Of a stretch of DNA of 64,000 bases, positions 33,739 through 42,191 are shown one piece after another; the first letter of the stretch is position 1; each line of letters starts with the position of its first letter. Source of the DNA: Sinomicrobium kalidii (GTDB lineage Bacteria > Bacteroidota > Bacteroidia > Flavobacteriales > Flavobacteriaceae); NCBI RefSeq assembly GCF_021183825.1, contig NZ_CP089211.1:2790001-2854000 (forward strand), written 5' to 3'. Under the pieces are notes generated by a model. It saw nothing but the letters and a program-made list of their open reading frames with translations. It was not told where the DNA came from and did not search any database. A program made the translations under genes and the position numbers.

Positions 33739-36700
33739 ATGGCGTCAAACAAAAAATACTGGAAAAGTGTCGAGGAGCTGGATCCGAGCAATTCTATTGT
33801 GGAGACACTTAAACAGAATGAGTTTGTTGAAGAAATTCCGGTAGACGAGTTTTTAGGGGATAAGGAAAATCTGGAGGCCTCTTCGACATCGCGGAGGGAC
33901 TTTCTTAAGTATGTTGGTTTTAGTACGGCTGCTGCTACTCTGGCAGCATGTGAGGGCCCCGTTAAAAAGGCGATACCGTATGTGGTGCAACCCGAGCAGA
34001 TCCGCCCGGGTGTGGCTAACTATTACGCGACGACCATTGCGGATGGGTATGACTTTGCCAGTGTATTGGTGAAAACCAGGGAAGGGCGTCCCATAAAAAT
34101 TGAAAATAATGCCGATGCCAAAGTAAATGGTTCGGCCAATGCCAGGGTCAATGCTTCCGTATTGTCTATGTACGACAGCCTCCGGGTGCAGGGCCCCAAG
34201 TTCAACGGGAAATATGTGACCTGGGACGATCTCGATACCCAGGTGATGGCAAAGCTGAATGCAACAAAGGCCAGTGGAAAATCCATAGTGCTGCTCACGC
34301 AGACTTTTGCCAGTCCTTCTACGGCGAAACTGATCTCGGAATTTTCCGGGAAATTCGGAAATGTACAGCACATACAATATGATGCCATATCCGAAGATGC
34401 GGCTCTGGAAGCTTTTCAGAAAAAATACGGCAAAAGGGCACTTGCTGATTACGACTTTTCCAGGGCAGAGGTCATTGTTTCCTTTGGTGCTGATTTTCTC
34501 GGTGACTGGCAGGGAGGCGGATTTGACAGCGGATATGCGAAAAAGCGTATTCCTGAAAACGGAAAAATGTCTCACCATGTCCAGTTTGAGGCCAATATGT
34601 CGCTAACAGGGGCCAATGCCGATAAGAGGGTTGCCGTAACGCCTTCGCAACAAAAAGTGGCGCTGGCAAAATTATATGGTTACCTCAGTGGTTCTTCGGT
34701 TTCCGGCGATCTTCCGGAACATGTGGATGCTGTGGTTAAAAGGGCGGCAAGCCGGCTTCGAAAAGCGGGGAAAAATGCAGTAGTGGTTACCGGGATCGAT
34801 GATGTGGATGCCCAGGGGCTTGTGCTTTCCGTTAATGAGATGCTGCAAAGTGAGGCATTCGATGTTAAAGCCCCGCGATTGTTGCGCCAGGGTAACACGA
34901 AGCAGATGAGCCAGCTTATTGCCGATATGAAGTCCGGCAAAGTGGGAGCCGTGATTATGAGTGGTGTCAATCCCGCTTATACACTCGCCGATTCTGCCGG
35001 GTTCCTCGAAGGTCTGAAGAGTATAGGTTTGTCCGTTGCGTTTTCAATGAAAGAAGACGAAACGTCTACGGCCTCACAATATATTGCCGCTGCACCACAC
35101 TATCTGGAATCGTGGGGTGATGTGGAGATGAAACAGGGGCATTTCAGCCTGATGCAGCCTGCCATCCGTCCGTTGTTTGATACGAGACAATTCCAGGATG
35201 CGCTGCTGAAATGGACAGGTAACGATAAAACATATTACGAATATATCAAGGAAACCTGGAGTGGTTCCGTTCTGAACGGAAGCTCCTGGAACAAGGCGCT
35301 GCACGACGGTGTATTTGTTGCTTCTTCCCCGGTAGCGGTTGCAGATGCCGTATCCGGCGAAAGTGAGGCTGCTGAAGCCACTGAAGAGGCTTCAACCGGA
35401 GAAAATGAAGCACAGGCGGCCCCTGTTGCAGGGGATGCGGCCGGTATGGCCCGCAAACTGGCTTCGTCTTCAGCAAGCGGTATGGAGCTCGCCTTGTATA
35501 CGAAAACAGGAATGGGTGACGGGCAGCAGGCCAATAACCCCTGGCTGCAGGAATTTCCCGATCCTATTACCCGGGTGTCCTGGGATAATTATCTTACGGT
35601 TTCCAGGGCAGATGCTGATAAGCTCGGCCTGAAAAACTGGCATGTTGCCAATGGTGGCCTTAACGGTAGCTATGTAAAGGTTACTGTAAATGGGGCGAGT
35701 CTGGACAGGGTGCCCGTAATTATTCAGCCCGGACAAGCCCAGGGTTCGGTGGGGCTTTCTTTCGGTTATGGTAAAAAAGCCGGGTTGAAGACTGAAATGC
35801 AGACCGGGGTAAATGCCTATAAACTCTATGAAGGGTTTAAGACTGCTCAGCCTGTAACCATCGAAAAAGTTCCCGGCGAACACGAATTTGCCTGTGTGCA
35901 GTTGCACAACACCCTCATGGGGCGTGGCGATATCCTGAAAGAAACGACATTAGAAATATTTAATACCAAAGATGCGAAGGAGTGGAACGTCACTCCGAAA
36001 GTTTCCCTGAATCACAATGAGGTTGAGGCGGTCGAGGTGGATATGTGGGATGAATTCGATACTTCTATCGGTCATCACTTTAATCTTTCCATCGACCTGA
36101 ATGCCTGTACGGGTTGTGGGGCGTGTGTGATTGCCTGTCATGCGGAAAACAACGTTCCTGTAGTAGGAAAGTCAGAAGTACGCCGGTCCAGGGATATGCA
36201 CTGGCTCCGTATAGACCGGTATTATTCTTCTGAAAAAAGCTTTGAGGAAGACAATGAAGTGGTAGAAAATATTTCCGGTCTCGGAGATTCCCTGACTACT
36301 TTCGGAGAGATGGAAAAAGCTTCTGAAAACCCGCAGGTGGCTTTCCAGCCGGTAATGTGCCAGCATTGTAACCATGCTCCCTGTGAAACCGTTTGTCCGG
36401 TAGCGGCAACTTCACACGGCCGTCAGGGGCAAAACCACATGGCGTATAACCGATGTGTGGGAACGCGTTACTGTGCCAACAACTGCCCGTATAAAGTACG
36501 TCGCTTCAACTGGTTCCTTTACAACAATAATGACGAGTTTGATTATCACATGAACGACGACCTCGGAAAAATGGTGTTGAATCCCGATGTAGTGGTTCGT
36601 TCCAGAGGGGTGATGGAAAAATGTTCTTTCTGTATACAAATGACCCAGAAGACCATTCTGGATGCCAAGAGAGACGGCAGGGAAGTGCGTAAGGACGAAT

Positions 36701-36882
36701 TCCAGACAGCTTGTTCTGCAGCTTGTTCCAGCGGAGCGATGACGTTCGGAGATGTGAACAATGAGGACGACGAAGTATTTGCCCTGAAAAAGAGCGACAG
36801 GATGTATCACCTGCTTGAGCACATAGGTACAAAACCCAATGTGTTCTATCATGTGAAAGTGAGGAATACGGAGGAAGTGTAA
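33739..36882 (+). CDS. actB: Alternative complex III subunit ActB, molybdopterin-oxidoreductase-like iron-sulfur protein
   Basis: A 1047-residue periplasmic-facing subunit. A twin-arginine signal TSRRDFLKYVGFSTAA (Arg 52-53) ends in LAAC (Cys 71), a lipoprotein motif. The large central region resembles molybdopterin oxidoreductases but is a cofactor-less fold in this complex. An Ala/Glu-rich insertion lies near 545-570. The C-terminal 250 residues hold ferredoxin-like clusters: CTGCGACVIACHAEN near 790, CQHCNHAPCETVCPV near 874, CVGTRYCANNCPY near 906, CSFC near 962 and CSAAC near 993. It receives electrons from menaquinol oxidation and hands them to ActA. Confidence 0.95.
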   Translation: MASNKKYWKSVEELDPSNSIVETLKQNEFVEEIPVDEFLGDKENLEASSTSRRDFLKYVGFSTAAATLAACEGPVKKAIPYVVQPEQIRPGVANYYATTIADGYDFASVLVKTREGRPIKIENNADAKVNGSANARVNASVLSMYDSLRVQGPKFNGKYVTWDDLDTQVMAKLNATKASGKSIVLLTQTFASPSTAKLISEFSGKFGNVQHIQYDAISEDAALEAFQKKYGKRALADYDFSRAEVIVSFGADFLGDWQGGGFDSGYAKKRIPENGKMSHHVQFEANMSLTGANADKRVAVTPSQQKVALAKLYGYLSGSSVSGDLPEHVDAVVKRAASRLRKAGKNAVVVTGIDDVDAQGLVLSVNEMLQSEAFDVKAPRLLRQGNTKQMSQLIADMKSGKVGAVIMSGVNPAYTLADSAGFLEGLKSIGLSVAFSMKEDETSTASQYIAAAPHYLESWGDVEMKQGHFSLMQPAIRPLFDTRQFQDALLKWTGNDKTYYEYIKETWSGSVLNGSSWNKALHDGVFVASSPVAVADAVSGESEAAEATEEASTGENEAQAAPVAGDAAGMARKLASSSASGMELALYTKTGMGDGQQANNPWLQEFPDPITRVSWDNYLTVSRADADKLGLKNWHVANGGLNGSYVKVTVNGASLDRVPVIIQPGQAQGSVGLSFGYGKKAGLKTEMQTGVNAYKLYEGFKTAQPVTIEKVPGEHEFACVQLHNTLMGRGDILKETTLEIFNTKDAKEWNVTPKVSLNHNEVEAVEVDMWDEFDTSIGHHFNLSIDLNACTGCGACVIACHAENNVPVVGKSEVRRSRDMHWLRIDRYYSSEKSFEEDNEVVENISGLGDSLTTFGEMEKASENPQVAFQPVMCQHCNHAPCETVCPVAATSHGRQGQNHMAYNRCVGTRYCANNCPYKVRRFNWFLYNNNDEFDYHMNDDLGKMVLNPDVVVRSRGVMEKCSFCIQMTQKTILDAKRDGREVRKDEFQTACSAACSSGAMTFGDVNNEDDEVFALKKSDRMYHLLEHIGTKPNVFYHVKVRNTEEV

Positions 36883-36992
36883 AGGAAAGCTGCCGCTCCG
36901 GTCCGGTCCGGAACTTCCCGGAAACGGACATGTTGCCGGAACCTGGCAAGGAAACGATAAATTAAAAGAGTAATAAATATTAAAGTTATAAA

Positions 36993-38384
36993 ATGGCGTC
37001 GCATTACGAAGCACCTATACGTAAACCCCTGGTAACCGGAGATAAGAGCTATCACGATGTTTCGGTTGATGTAGCCAGGCCTGTAGAGGGCAGGGCAAAC
37101 AAGCAATGGTGGCTAGTGTTCTCTATTGCATTGGTAGCATTTCTTTGGGGGATAGGGTGTATTATTTATACCATTTCAACAGGAATAGGGGCCTGGGGAC
37201 TTAACAAAACCGTTGGCTGGGCCTGGGATATTACCAATTTCGTTTGGTGGGTAGGTATCGGTCATGCCGGGACACTGATCTCTGCCGTACTGTTACTGTT
37301 CCGTCAAAAATGGAGAATGGCGATCAACCGGTCTGCGGAGGCTATGACCATATTTTCCGTAGTACAGGCCGGATTGTTCCCGTTGATCCATATGGGACGC
37401 CCGTGGCTGGGATACTGGGTGGTGCCTATTCCCAACCAGTTCGGTTCGCTTTGGGTGAACTTTAACTCACCGTTGCTCTGGGACGTATTTGCGATATCCA
37501 CTTATCTTTCCGTGTCACTGGTATTCTGGTGGACAGGGTTGCTTCCCGACTTCGCCATGATACGGGACAGGGCCGTGAAACCTTTCCAGAAAAAAATATA
37601 CAGCCTGCTCAGCTTCGGCTGGAGCGGAAGGGCCAAAGACTGGCAGCGTTTCGAAGAAGTGTCGCTGGTACTTGCCGGTCTGGCAACACCTCTGGTGCTT
37701 TCTGTACACACCATCGTATCTTTTGACTTTGCTACGTCGGTGATCCCCGGATGGCACACTACCATTTTTCCGCCCTACTTCGTTGCGGGTGCGGTATTCT
37801 CCGGGTTCGCCATGGTGAACACACTGCTTATCATAATGAGAAAGGTGGTGAGTCTCGAAGATTATATTACCGTACAACACATAGAACTGATGAACATCGT
37901 TATCATGATCACCGGATCTATTGTGGGCTGTGCCTATATTACCGAGCTTTTTATCGCCTGGTATTCAGGGGTCGAATATGAACAATATGCTTTCCTGAAC
38001 AGGGCTACGGGGCCTTATGCATGGGCTTACTGGTGTATGATGACCTGTAACGTATTCTCTCCCCAGTTTATGTGGTTCAAAAAATTACGGACAAGTATTA
38101 TGTTCTCCTTTATTATCTCCATTGTGGTGAATATCGGGATGTGGTTTGAGCGTTTTGTGATTATCGTTACTTCGCTTCACAGGGACTACCTTCCGTCGTC
38201 CTGGACCATGTTCTCCCCGACCTTTATAGACATAGGTATTTTTGTGGGAACCGTAGGATTCTTCTTTGTATTGTTCTTGTTGTATGCGAGGACGTTTCCT
38301 GTAATAGCACAGGCAGAAGTGAAGACCATAATGAAATCATCTGCAGAAAATTATAAAAAATTAAGAGACGGCGATCATGAGTAA
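36993..38384 (+). CDS. actC: Alternative complex III subunit ActC, NrfD-like membrane protein
   Basis: A 463-residue integral membrane protein of the NrfD/PsrC family with about ten helices. Typical stretches are WWVGIGHAGTLISAVLLLFRQKW, GRPWLGYWVVPIPN, and VWWTGLLPD. In the complex it forms the main quinol-binding site beside ActF and is thought to take part in proton handling. It overlaps actD by 8 bases, so translation is probably coupled. Confidence 0.94.
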   Translation: MASHYEAPIRKPLVTGDKSYHDVSVDVARPVEGRANKQWWLVFSIALVAFLWGIGCIIYTISTGIGAWGLNKTVGWAWDITNFVWWVGIGHAGTLISAVLLLFRQKWRMAINRSAEAMTIFSVVQAGLFPLIHMGRPWLGYWVVPIPNQFGSLWVNFNSPLLWDVFAISTYLSVSLVFWWTGLLPDFAMIRDRAVKPFQKKIYSLLSFGWSGRAKDWQRFEEVSLVLAGLATPLVLSVHTIVSFDFATSVIPGWHTTIFPPYFVAGAVFSGFAMVNTLLIIMRKVVSLEDYITVQHIELMNIVIMITGSIVGCAYITELFIAWYSGVEYEQYAFLNRATGPYAWAYWCMMTCNVFSPQFMWFKKLRTSIMFSFIISIVVNIGMWFERFVIIVTSLHRDYLPSSWTMFSPTFIDIGIFVGTVGFFFVLFLLYARTFPVIAQAEVKTIMKSSAENYKKLRDGDHE

Positions 38385-38901
38385 TAAAGTTATACAGGCT
38401 ATTTATGCTGATGATGATGTGTTGCTGGCCGCAGTAAAAAAAGTGAAGGCTGCCCACCATCATATAGAAGAAATATACACTCCTTTTCCTGTCCACGGAC
38501 TGGACAAGGCCATGGGGCTGGCCCCGACCAGGATTGCCATCGCATCCTTTATTTACGGATGTATAGGGCTTGTTGTAGCTGTTCTGATGATGAATTTTAT
38601 CATGATAGAAGACTGGCCGCAGAACATAGGGGGGAAGCCCAGTTTCAGTTTCCTGGACAATATGCCGGCTTTCGTTCCGATAATGTTTGAGCTCACCGTA
38701 TTTTTTGCGGCTCACTTAATGGTAATCACTTTTTATCTGAGGAGTAAGCTTTGGCCCTTCAAAAAGGCGGAGAACCCGGATGTGAGGACAACAGACGATC
38801 ACTTCCTGATGGAAGTTTCAATAAGTAATAACGAAGATGAGTTGACTGCCTTCTTGCAGGAAACAGGTGCGGTGGAAGTTAAAATATCGGAAAAGCATTA
38901 G
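38377..38901 (+). CDS. actD: Alternative complex III subunit ActD (DUF3341)
   Basis: A 174-residue subunit with a small N-terminal cytoplasmic domain (IQAIYADDDVLLAAVKKVKA; HHIEEIYTPFPVHGLDKAMG) and two transmembrane helices (about 50-72 and 98-120), the DUF3341 arrangement. A short Glu/Asp-rich cytoplasmic tail follows (NNEDELTAFLQETGAVEV). It bridges the ActC and ActF membrane subunits. Confidence 0.92.
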   Translation: MSNKVIQAIYADDDVLLAAVKKVKAAHHHIEEIYTPFPVHGLDKAMGLAPTRIAIASFIYGCIGLVVAVLMMNFIMIEDWPQNIGGKPSFSFLDNMPAFVPIMFELTVFFAAHLMVITFYLRSKLWPFKKAENPDVRTTDDHFLMEVSISNNEDELTAFLQETGAVEVKISEKH

Positions 38902-38918
38902 AGGGGATGAGTTATTCG

Positions 38919-39003
38919 GTTAATGAGTTAATGGTTATTAAGCGTTCCTGTCCGCAAGAGGCCCGGGATCAAAGATAATCCAATAACAAAGTAACTCAAT
39001 AAC
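38919..39003. repeat. Imperfect inverted repeat in the actD-actE spacer
   Basis: Arms at 38919-38939 (GTTAATGAGTTAATGGTTATT) and 38982-39003 (AATAACAAAGTAACTCAATAAC) pair over about 20 bases with a few mismatches around a 42-base centre. The right arm runs into further TAACnnAAT repeats. It makes the 133-base spacer an unusual break in an otherwise tight operon and may form a long RNA hairpin. Confidence 0.45.
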
Positions 39004-39034
39004 TTAATAACCTAACAACGTAAATATTGTTTAA

Positions 39035-39598
39035 ATGAGGAGCTTTATTAAAATAGGAATGGTACTTGGTGTGGCTGCCGTTATGACCTCGTGTTTTAAC
39101 AAGTCGAACCGGAACTACCAGTTTATGCCCAATATGTATGATGAAGTAGGCTATGACACCTATCAGGCATCAGATGCCTTCAAGAATGGTATCGAGGCAC
39201 AACTGCCTCCCGAACATACCATTAACCGTGGCTGGATGCCCTATGAGTATGAAAACACTACCGAAGGGAAAGAACTGGCCATGGCTGAGTTGAAAAACCC
39301 GCTGGCCGCAGATAGTCTCGCCATGGAAGATAACCTGGCTGACGGTAAGGAATTATACAATATTTATTGTGCGGTATGCCACGGGGAAAAGGGAGACGGA
39401 CAGGGTGTCCTGGTAAAGCGTGAGAAATTCCTCGGTGTTCCCAGCTATGCGGACAGGGAAACGACAGAAGGAAGTATCTACCATGTCATTTATTACGGGC
39501 TCAATTCCATGGGGTCCTATGCCGTACAGCTCAATGAAAAGGAGCGGTGGCAGGTAGTGATGTATGTAGAACAGCTCGAAAAGGATTTGGCAAAATAA
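39035..39598 (+). CDS. actE: Alternative complex III subunit ActE, monohaem cytochrome c lipoprotein
   Basis: A 187-residue lipoprotein (signal ending MTSC, Cys 19). The haem site is CAVCH near 111-115, with the likely axial Met in LNSMGSYA near 165. The ~90 residues before it (NYQFMPNMYDEVGYDTYQ) are typical of ActE. It is one of the electron exit sites of the complex. Confidence 0.93.
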   Translation: MRSFIKIGMVLGVAAVMTSCFNKSNRNYQFMPNMYDEVGYDTYQASDAFKNGIEAQLPPEHTINRGWMPYEYENTTEGKELAMAELKNPLAADSLAMEDNLADGKELYNIYCAVCHGEKGDGQGVLVKREKFLGVPSYADRETTEGSIYHVIYYGLNSMGSYAVQLNEKERWQVVMYVEQLEKDLAK

Positions 39599-39710
39599 TA
39601 TTTTCAGAAACGAAAGCGTATAAGTGGCGGACAACGGCAGAAAAAAAATGAAGGTTGGGTTCCCTCACGATTTACGAATTACAATATACAACAAAGAGAA
39701 TTTTCAGGAT

Positions 39711-41030
39711 ATGTACACGTTTTCAAGCAAGTTAAGACTGTCTGCATTTGTTCTAATGATCGTTGGTATTCTCGGTCTGGGCTACGGTTTTCTGGCTGCT
39801 CCTGGTACTGTGGCGGAAGCAAAGGCCATGGTAACAGATGCACATCACGGAGGAGGACACGACGGTGCCGAAGTTGCCCATGATGCTCATGGAACACAGG
39901 ATGAAGCACATGCCGAACACGATTCGTCTCACGATGAACATCTGTTGCACCAATTGCAGAACAAACCATGGGCAGCGCTTTATGTGGCAGCGTTTTTCTT
40001 TATGATGATTTCACTCGGGGTGCTCGCTTTTTACGCTATACAAAGAGTGTCAATGGCAGGATGGTCCCCGCTTTTGTTCCGGGTAATGGAAGGGATTACA
40101 GCCTACTTGCTCCCGGGAGCGGTGCTGGTGTTCGTTATACTGGCATTGTCCGGTGTTCACCTGAACCACCTGTTTGTCTGGATGGATCCCGAGGTAGTGG
40201 CGCATGACGAACTTATTCAGGGGAAATCGGGCTTCCTTAACGTACCGTTCTTCCTCATACGGGCTGTCATATACATTGCCGGTTGGGTTGCATATCGTCA
40301 TTTTTCCAGAAAATTCTCTATTGCACAGGACACTGCCGATAACAACAGCAACTTCAAACGTAACTTTAAGATATCTGCCGGGTTCCTGGTTTTCTTCCTG
40401 GTTTCCGAGTCCATGATGTCATGGGACTGGATCATGAGTGTTGACCCGCACTGGTACAGTACGCTGTTCGGCTGGTATGTTTTTGCCAGTATGTTTGTAT
40501 CGGGAATAACGGTTATTGCCCTGATCACCATTTATCTCAAATCACGGGGATATCTGGAAGAAGTGAACAACAGCCATATTCACGACCTGGCGAAGTTCAT
40601 GTTCGGGATAAGTATTTTCTGGACGTACCTGTGGTTTTCACAATTCATGCTGATATGGTACTCCAATATCCCTGAAGAGGTTACTTATTTTGTGACCAGG
40701 ATAGAAGATTACAAGTTACCGTTCTTCGGAATGGTAGTGCTGAATTTTGTGTTCCCGGTCCTTGTATTAATGAACAGTGATTACAAACGTTTGAACTGGT
40801 TTGTGGTGATGACGGGAATCGTAATATTGACAGGACATTATATCGATGTTTATAATATGATCATGCCTGCAACAGTAGGAGACCAATGGTTTATCGGAGT
40901 TGCGGAAGTGGGAGGCGTTCTGTTCTTTATGGGGCTGTTTATTTATGTTGTGTTTACCGCCCTTACGAAGGCGCCTTTGATTCCGAAGCGCAATCCGTTC
41001 ATTGAAGAGAGCAGACGCTTTCATTATTAA
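39711..41030 (+). CDS. actF: Alternative complex III subunit ActF, NrfD-like membrane protein
   Basis: A 439-residue NrfD-family subunit with about ten helices that forms the second membrane core with ActC. The ATG giving MYTFSSKLRLSAFVLMIVGI was chosen as it matches the usual start; GTG at 39624 or ATG at 39648 would add 21-29 unusual residues. Between the first helix and the rest is a periplasmic loop of about 45 residues very rich in His and Asp (HHGGGHDGAEVAHDAHG, HAEHDSSHDEHLLHQ). That loop could bind metal or help proton buffering; its role is unknown. Confidence 0.9.
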   Translation: MYTFSSKLRLSAFVLMIVGILGLGYGFLAAPGTVAEAKAMVTDAHHGGGHDGAEVAHDAHGTQDEAHAEHDSSHDEHLLHQLQNKPWAALYVAAFFFMMISLGVLAFYAIQRVSMAGWSPLLFRVMEGITAYLLPGAVLVFVILALSGVHLNHLFVWMDPEVVAHDELIQGKSGFLNVPFFLIRAVIYIAGWVAYRHFSRKFSIAQDTADNNSNFKRNFKISAGFLVFFLVSESMMSWDWIMSVDPHWYSTLFGWYVFASMFVSGITVIALITIYLKSRGYLEEVNNSHIHDLAKFMFGISIFWTYLWFSQFMLIWYSNIPEEVTYFVTRIEDYKLPFFGMVVLNFVFPVLVLMNSDYKRLNWFVVMTGIVILTGHYIDVYNMIMPATVGDQWFIGVAEVGGVLFFMGLFIYVVFTALTKAPLIPKRNPFIEESRRFHY

Positions 41031-41072
41031 TTCAGTAGAGAAGAAATTAAAGTAAACAGGAAATAGTATAAA

Positions 41073-42137
41073 ATGACTGCTTTATTAACCATAATAGTAC
41101 TTATACTCGTTGCTATCGCCGTATGGCAGATGACGAAGATATTCGAATTTTCGCAGATAGGGGTCGAAAACGCCCAGGTAGCCAACGACAAGGATAACAA
41201 ACTGAACGGATATTTGATGTTTGCCTTTTTGGGCTTCCTCTATCTGTTGACCATCTTTTGTCTTGTAAAATGGAGTAAAGTGCTTTTGCCGGAGGCATCT
41301 TCTGCCCACGGAAGTGACTACGATACGCTGATGTTCGTTTCTATGGTATTGATTTTCATAGTACAGGCCATCACCCAGACGCTGCTTTACTATTTTGCTT
41401 ATAAGTACAGGGGGGAAAAAGGGAAAAAAGCACTCTTTTATGCCGATAATGACAAGCTGGAGTTCATCTGGACCATTATTCCCGTAATTACCCTCGCCGG
41501 ATTGATTCTCTACGGTCTTTATACCTGGACCACAATAATGGACATTAACGACGAGGACGACCCTATAATTATCGAATTGTACGCACAGCAGTTTAACTGG
41601 AAAGTGAGATATGCCGGAGATGACAACGTTCTCGGTGATGCCAACATCCGTTTCCTTAACGATTTTGACGGGCAGAACATACTGGGGATCGATGCTTCCG
41701 ATCCCAACGGAATGGACGATGTGGTATCGACTACCGAACTGCACCTTCCCGTAAACAGAAAGGTTGTATTTAAAATGCGATCACAGGACGTGTTACACTC
41801 AGCCTACATGCCTCACTTCAGGGCGCAGATGAACTGTGTGCCCGGAATGATAACCCAGTTTTCGTTCACACCTACGGTAACTACGGAAGAAATGCGGCAG
41901 AAAACGGAAATACAGGAAAAGGTTAAACACATCAACGAGCTGAGGGCAGAGCGAAGAAAACAGGGCGAGGACCTGGACGACTGGGAGTTTGATTATCTTT
42001 TATTATGTAATAAAATTTGCGGAACTTCGCACTACAATATGCAGATGAAGATCGTTGTGGAAAGTGAAGAGGAATTCAATACCTGGATGAAAGAACAACA
42101 GACTTTCGGACAGATGGTAGCCGGGAATGAAAACTAG
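41073..42137 (+). CDS. coxB: Cytochrome c oxidase subunit II
   Basis: A 354-residue subunit with four hydrophobic helices in the first 160 residues, two more than the classical protein, then the cupredoxin domain with the CuA site. Ligands are the His in QDVLHSAYMPHF and the loop CNKICGTSHYNM (two Cys, His, Met). Canonical CuA loops have Glu where this one has Lys. A 40-residue insertion of charged residues precedes the loop. It takes electrons from the Act cytochromes. It follows actF by 42 bases. Confidence 0.93.
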   Translation: MTALLTIIVLILVAIAVWQMTKIFEFSQIGVENAQVANDKDNKLNGYLMFAFLGFLYLLTIFCLVKWSKVLLPEASSAHGSDYDTLMFVSMVLIFIVQAITQTLLYYFAYKYRGEKGKKALFYADNDKLEFIWTIIPVITLAGLILYGLYTWTTIMDINDEDDPIIIELYAQQFNWKVRYAGDDNVLGDANIRFLNDFDGQNILGIDASDPNGMDDVVSTTELHLPVNRKVVFKMRSQDVLHSAYMPHFRAQMNCVPGMITQFSFTPTVTTEEMRQKTEIQEKVKHINELRAERRKQGEDLDDWEFDYLLLCNKICGTSHYNMQMKIVVESEEEFNTWMKEQQTFGQMVAGNEN

Positions 42138-42191
42138 GAATTTCAGCAGGTAATTAAATATAAAGTAACAGTAACGATTAGTATATAGATT

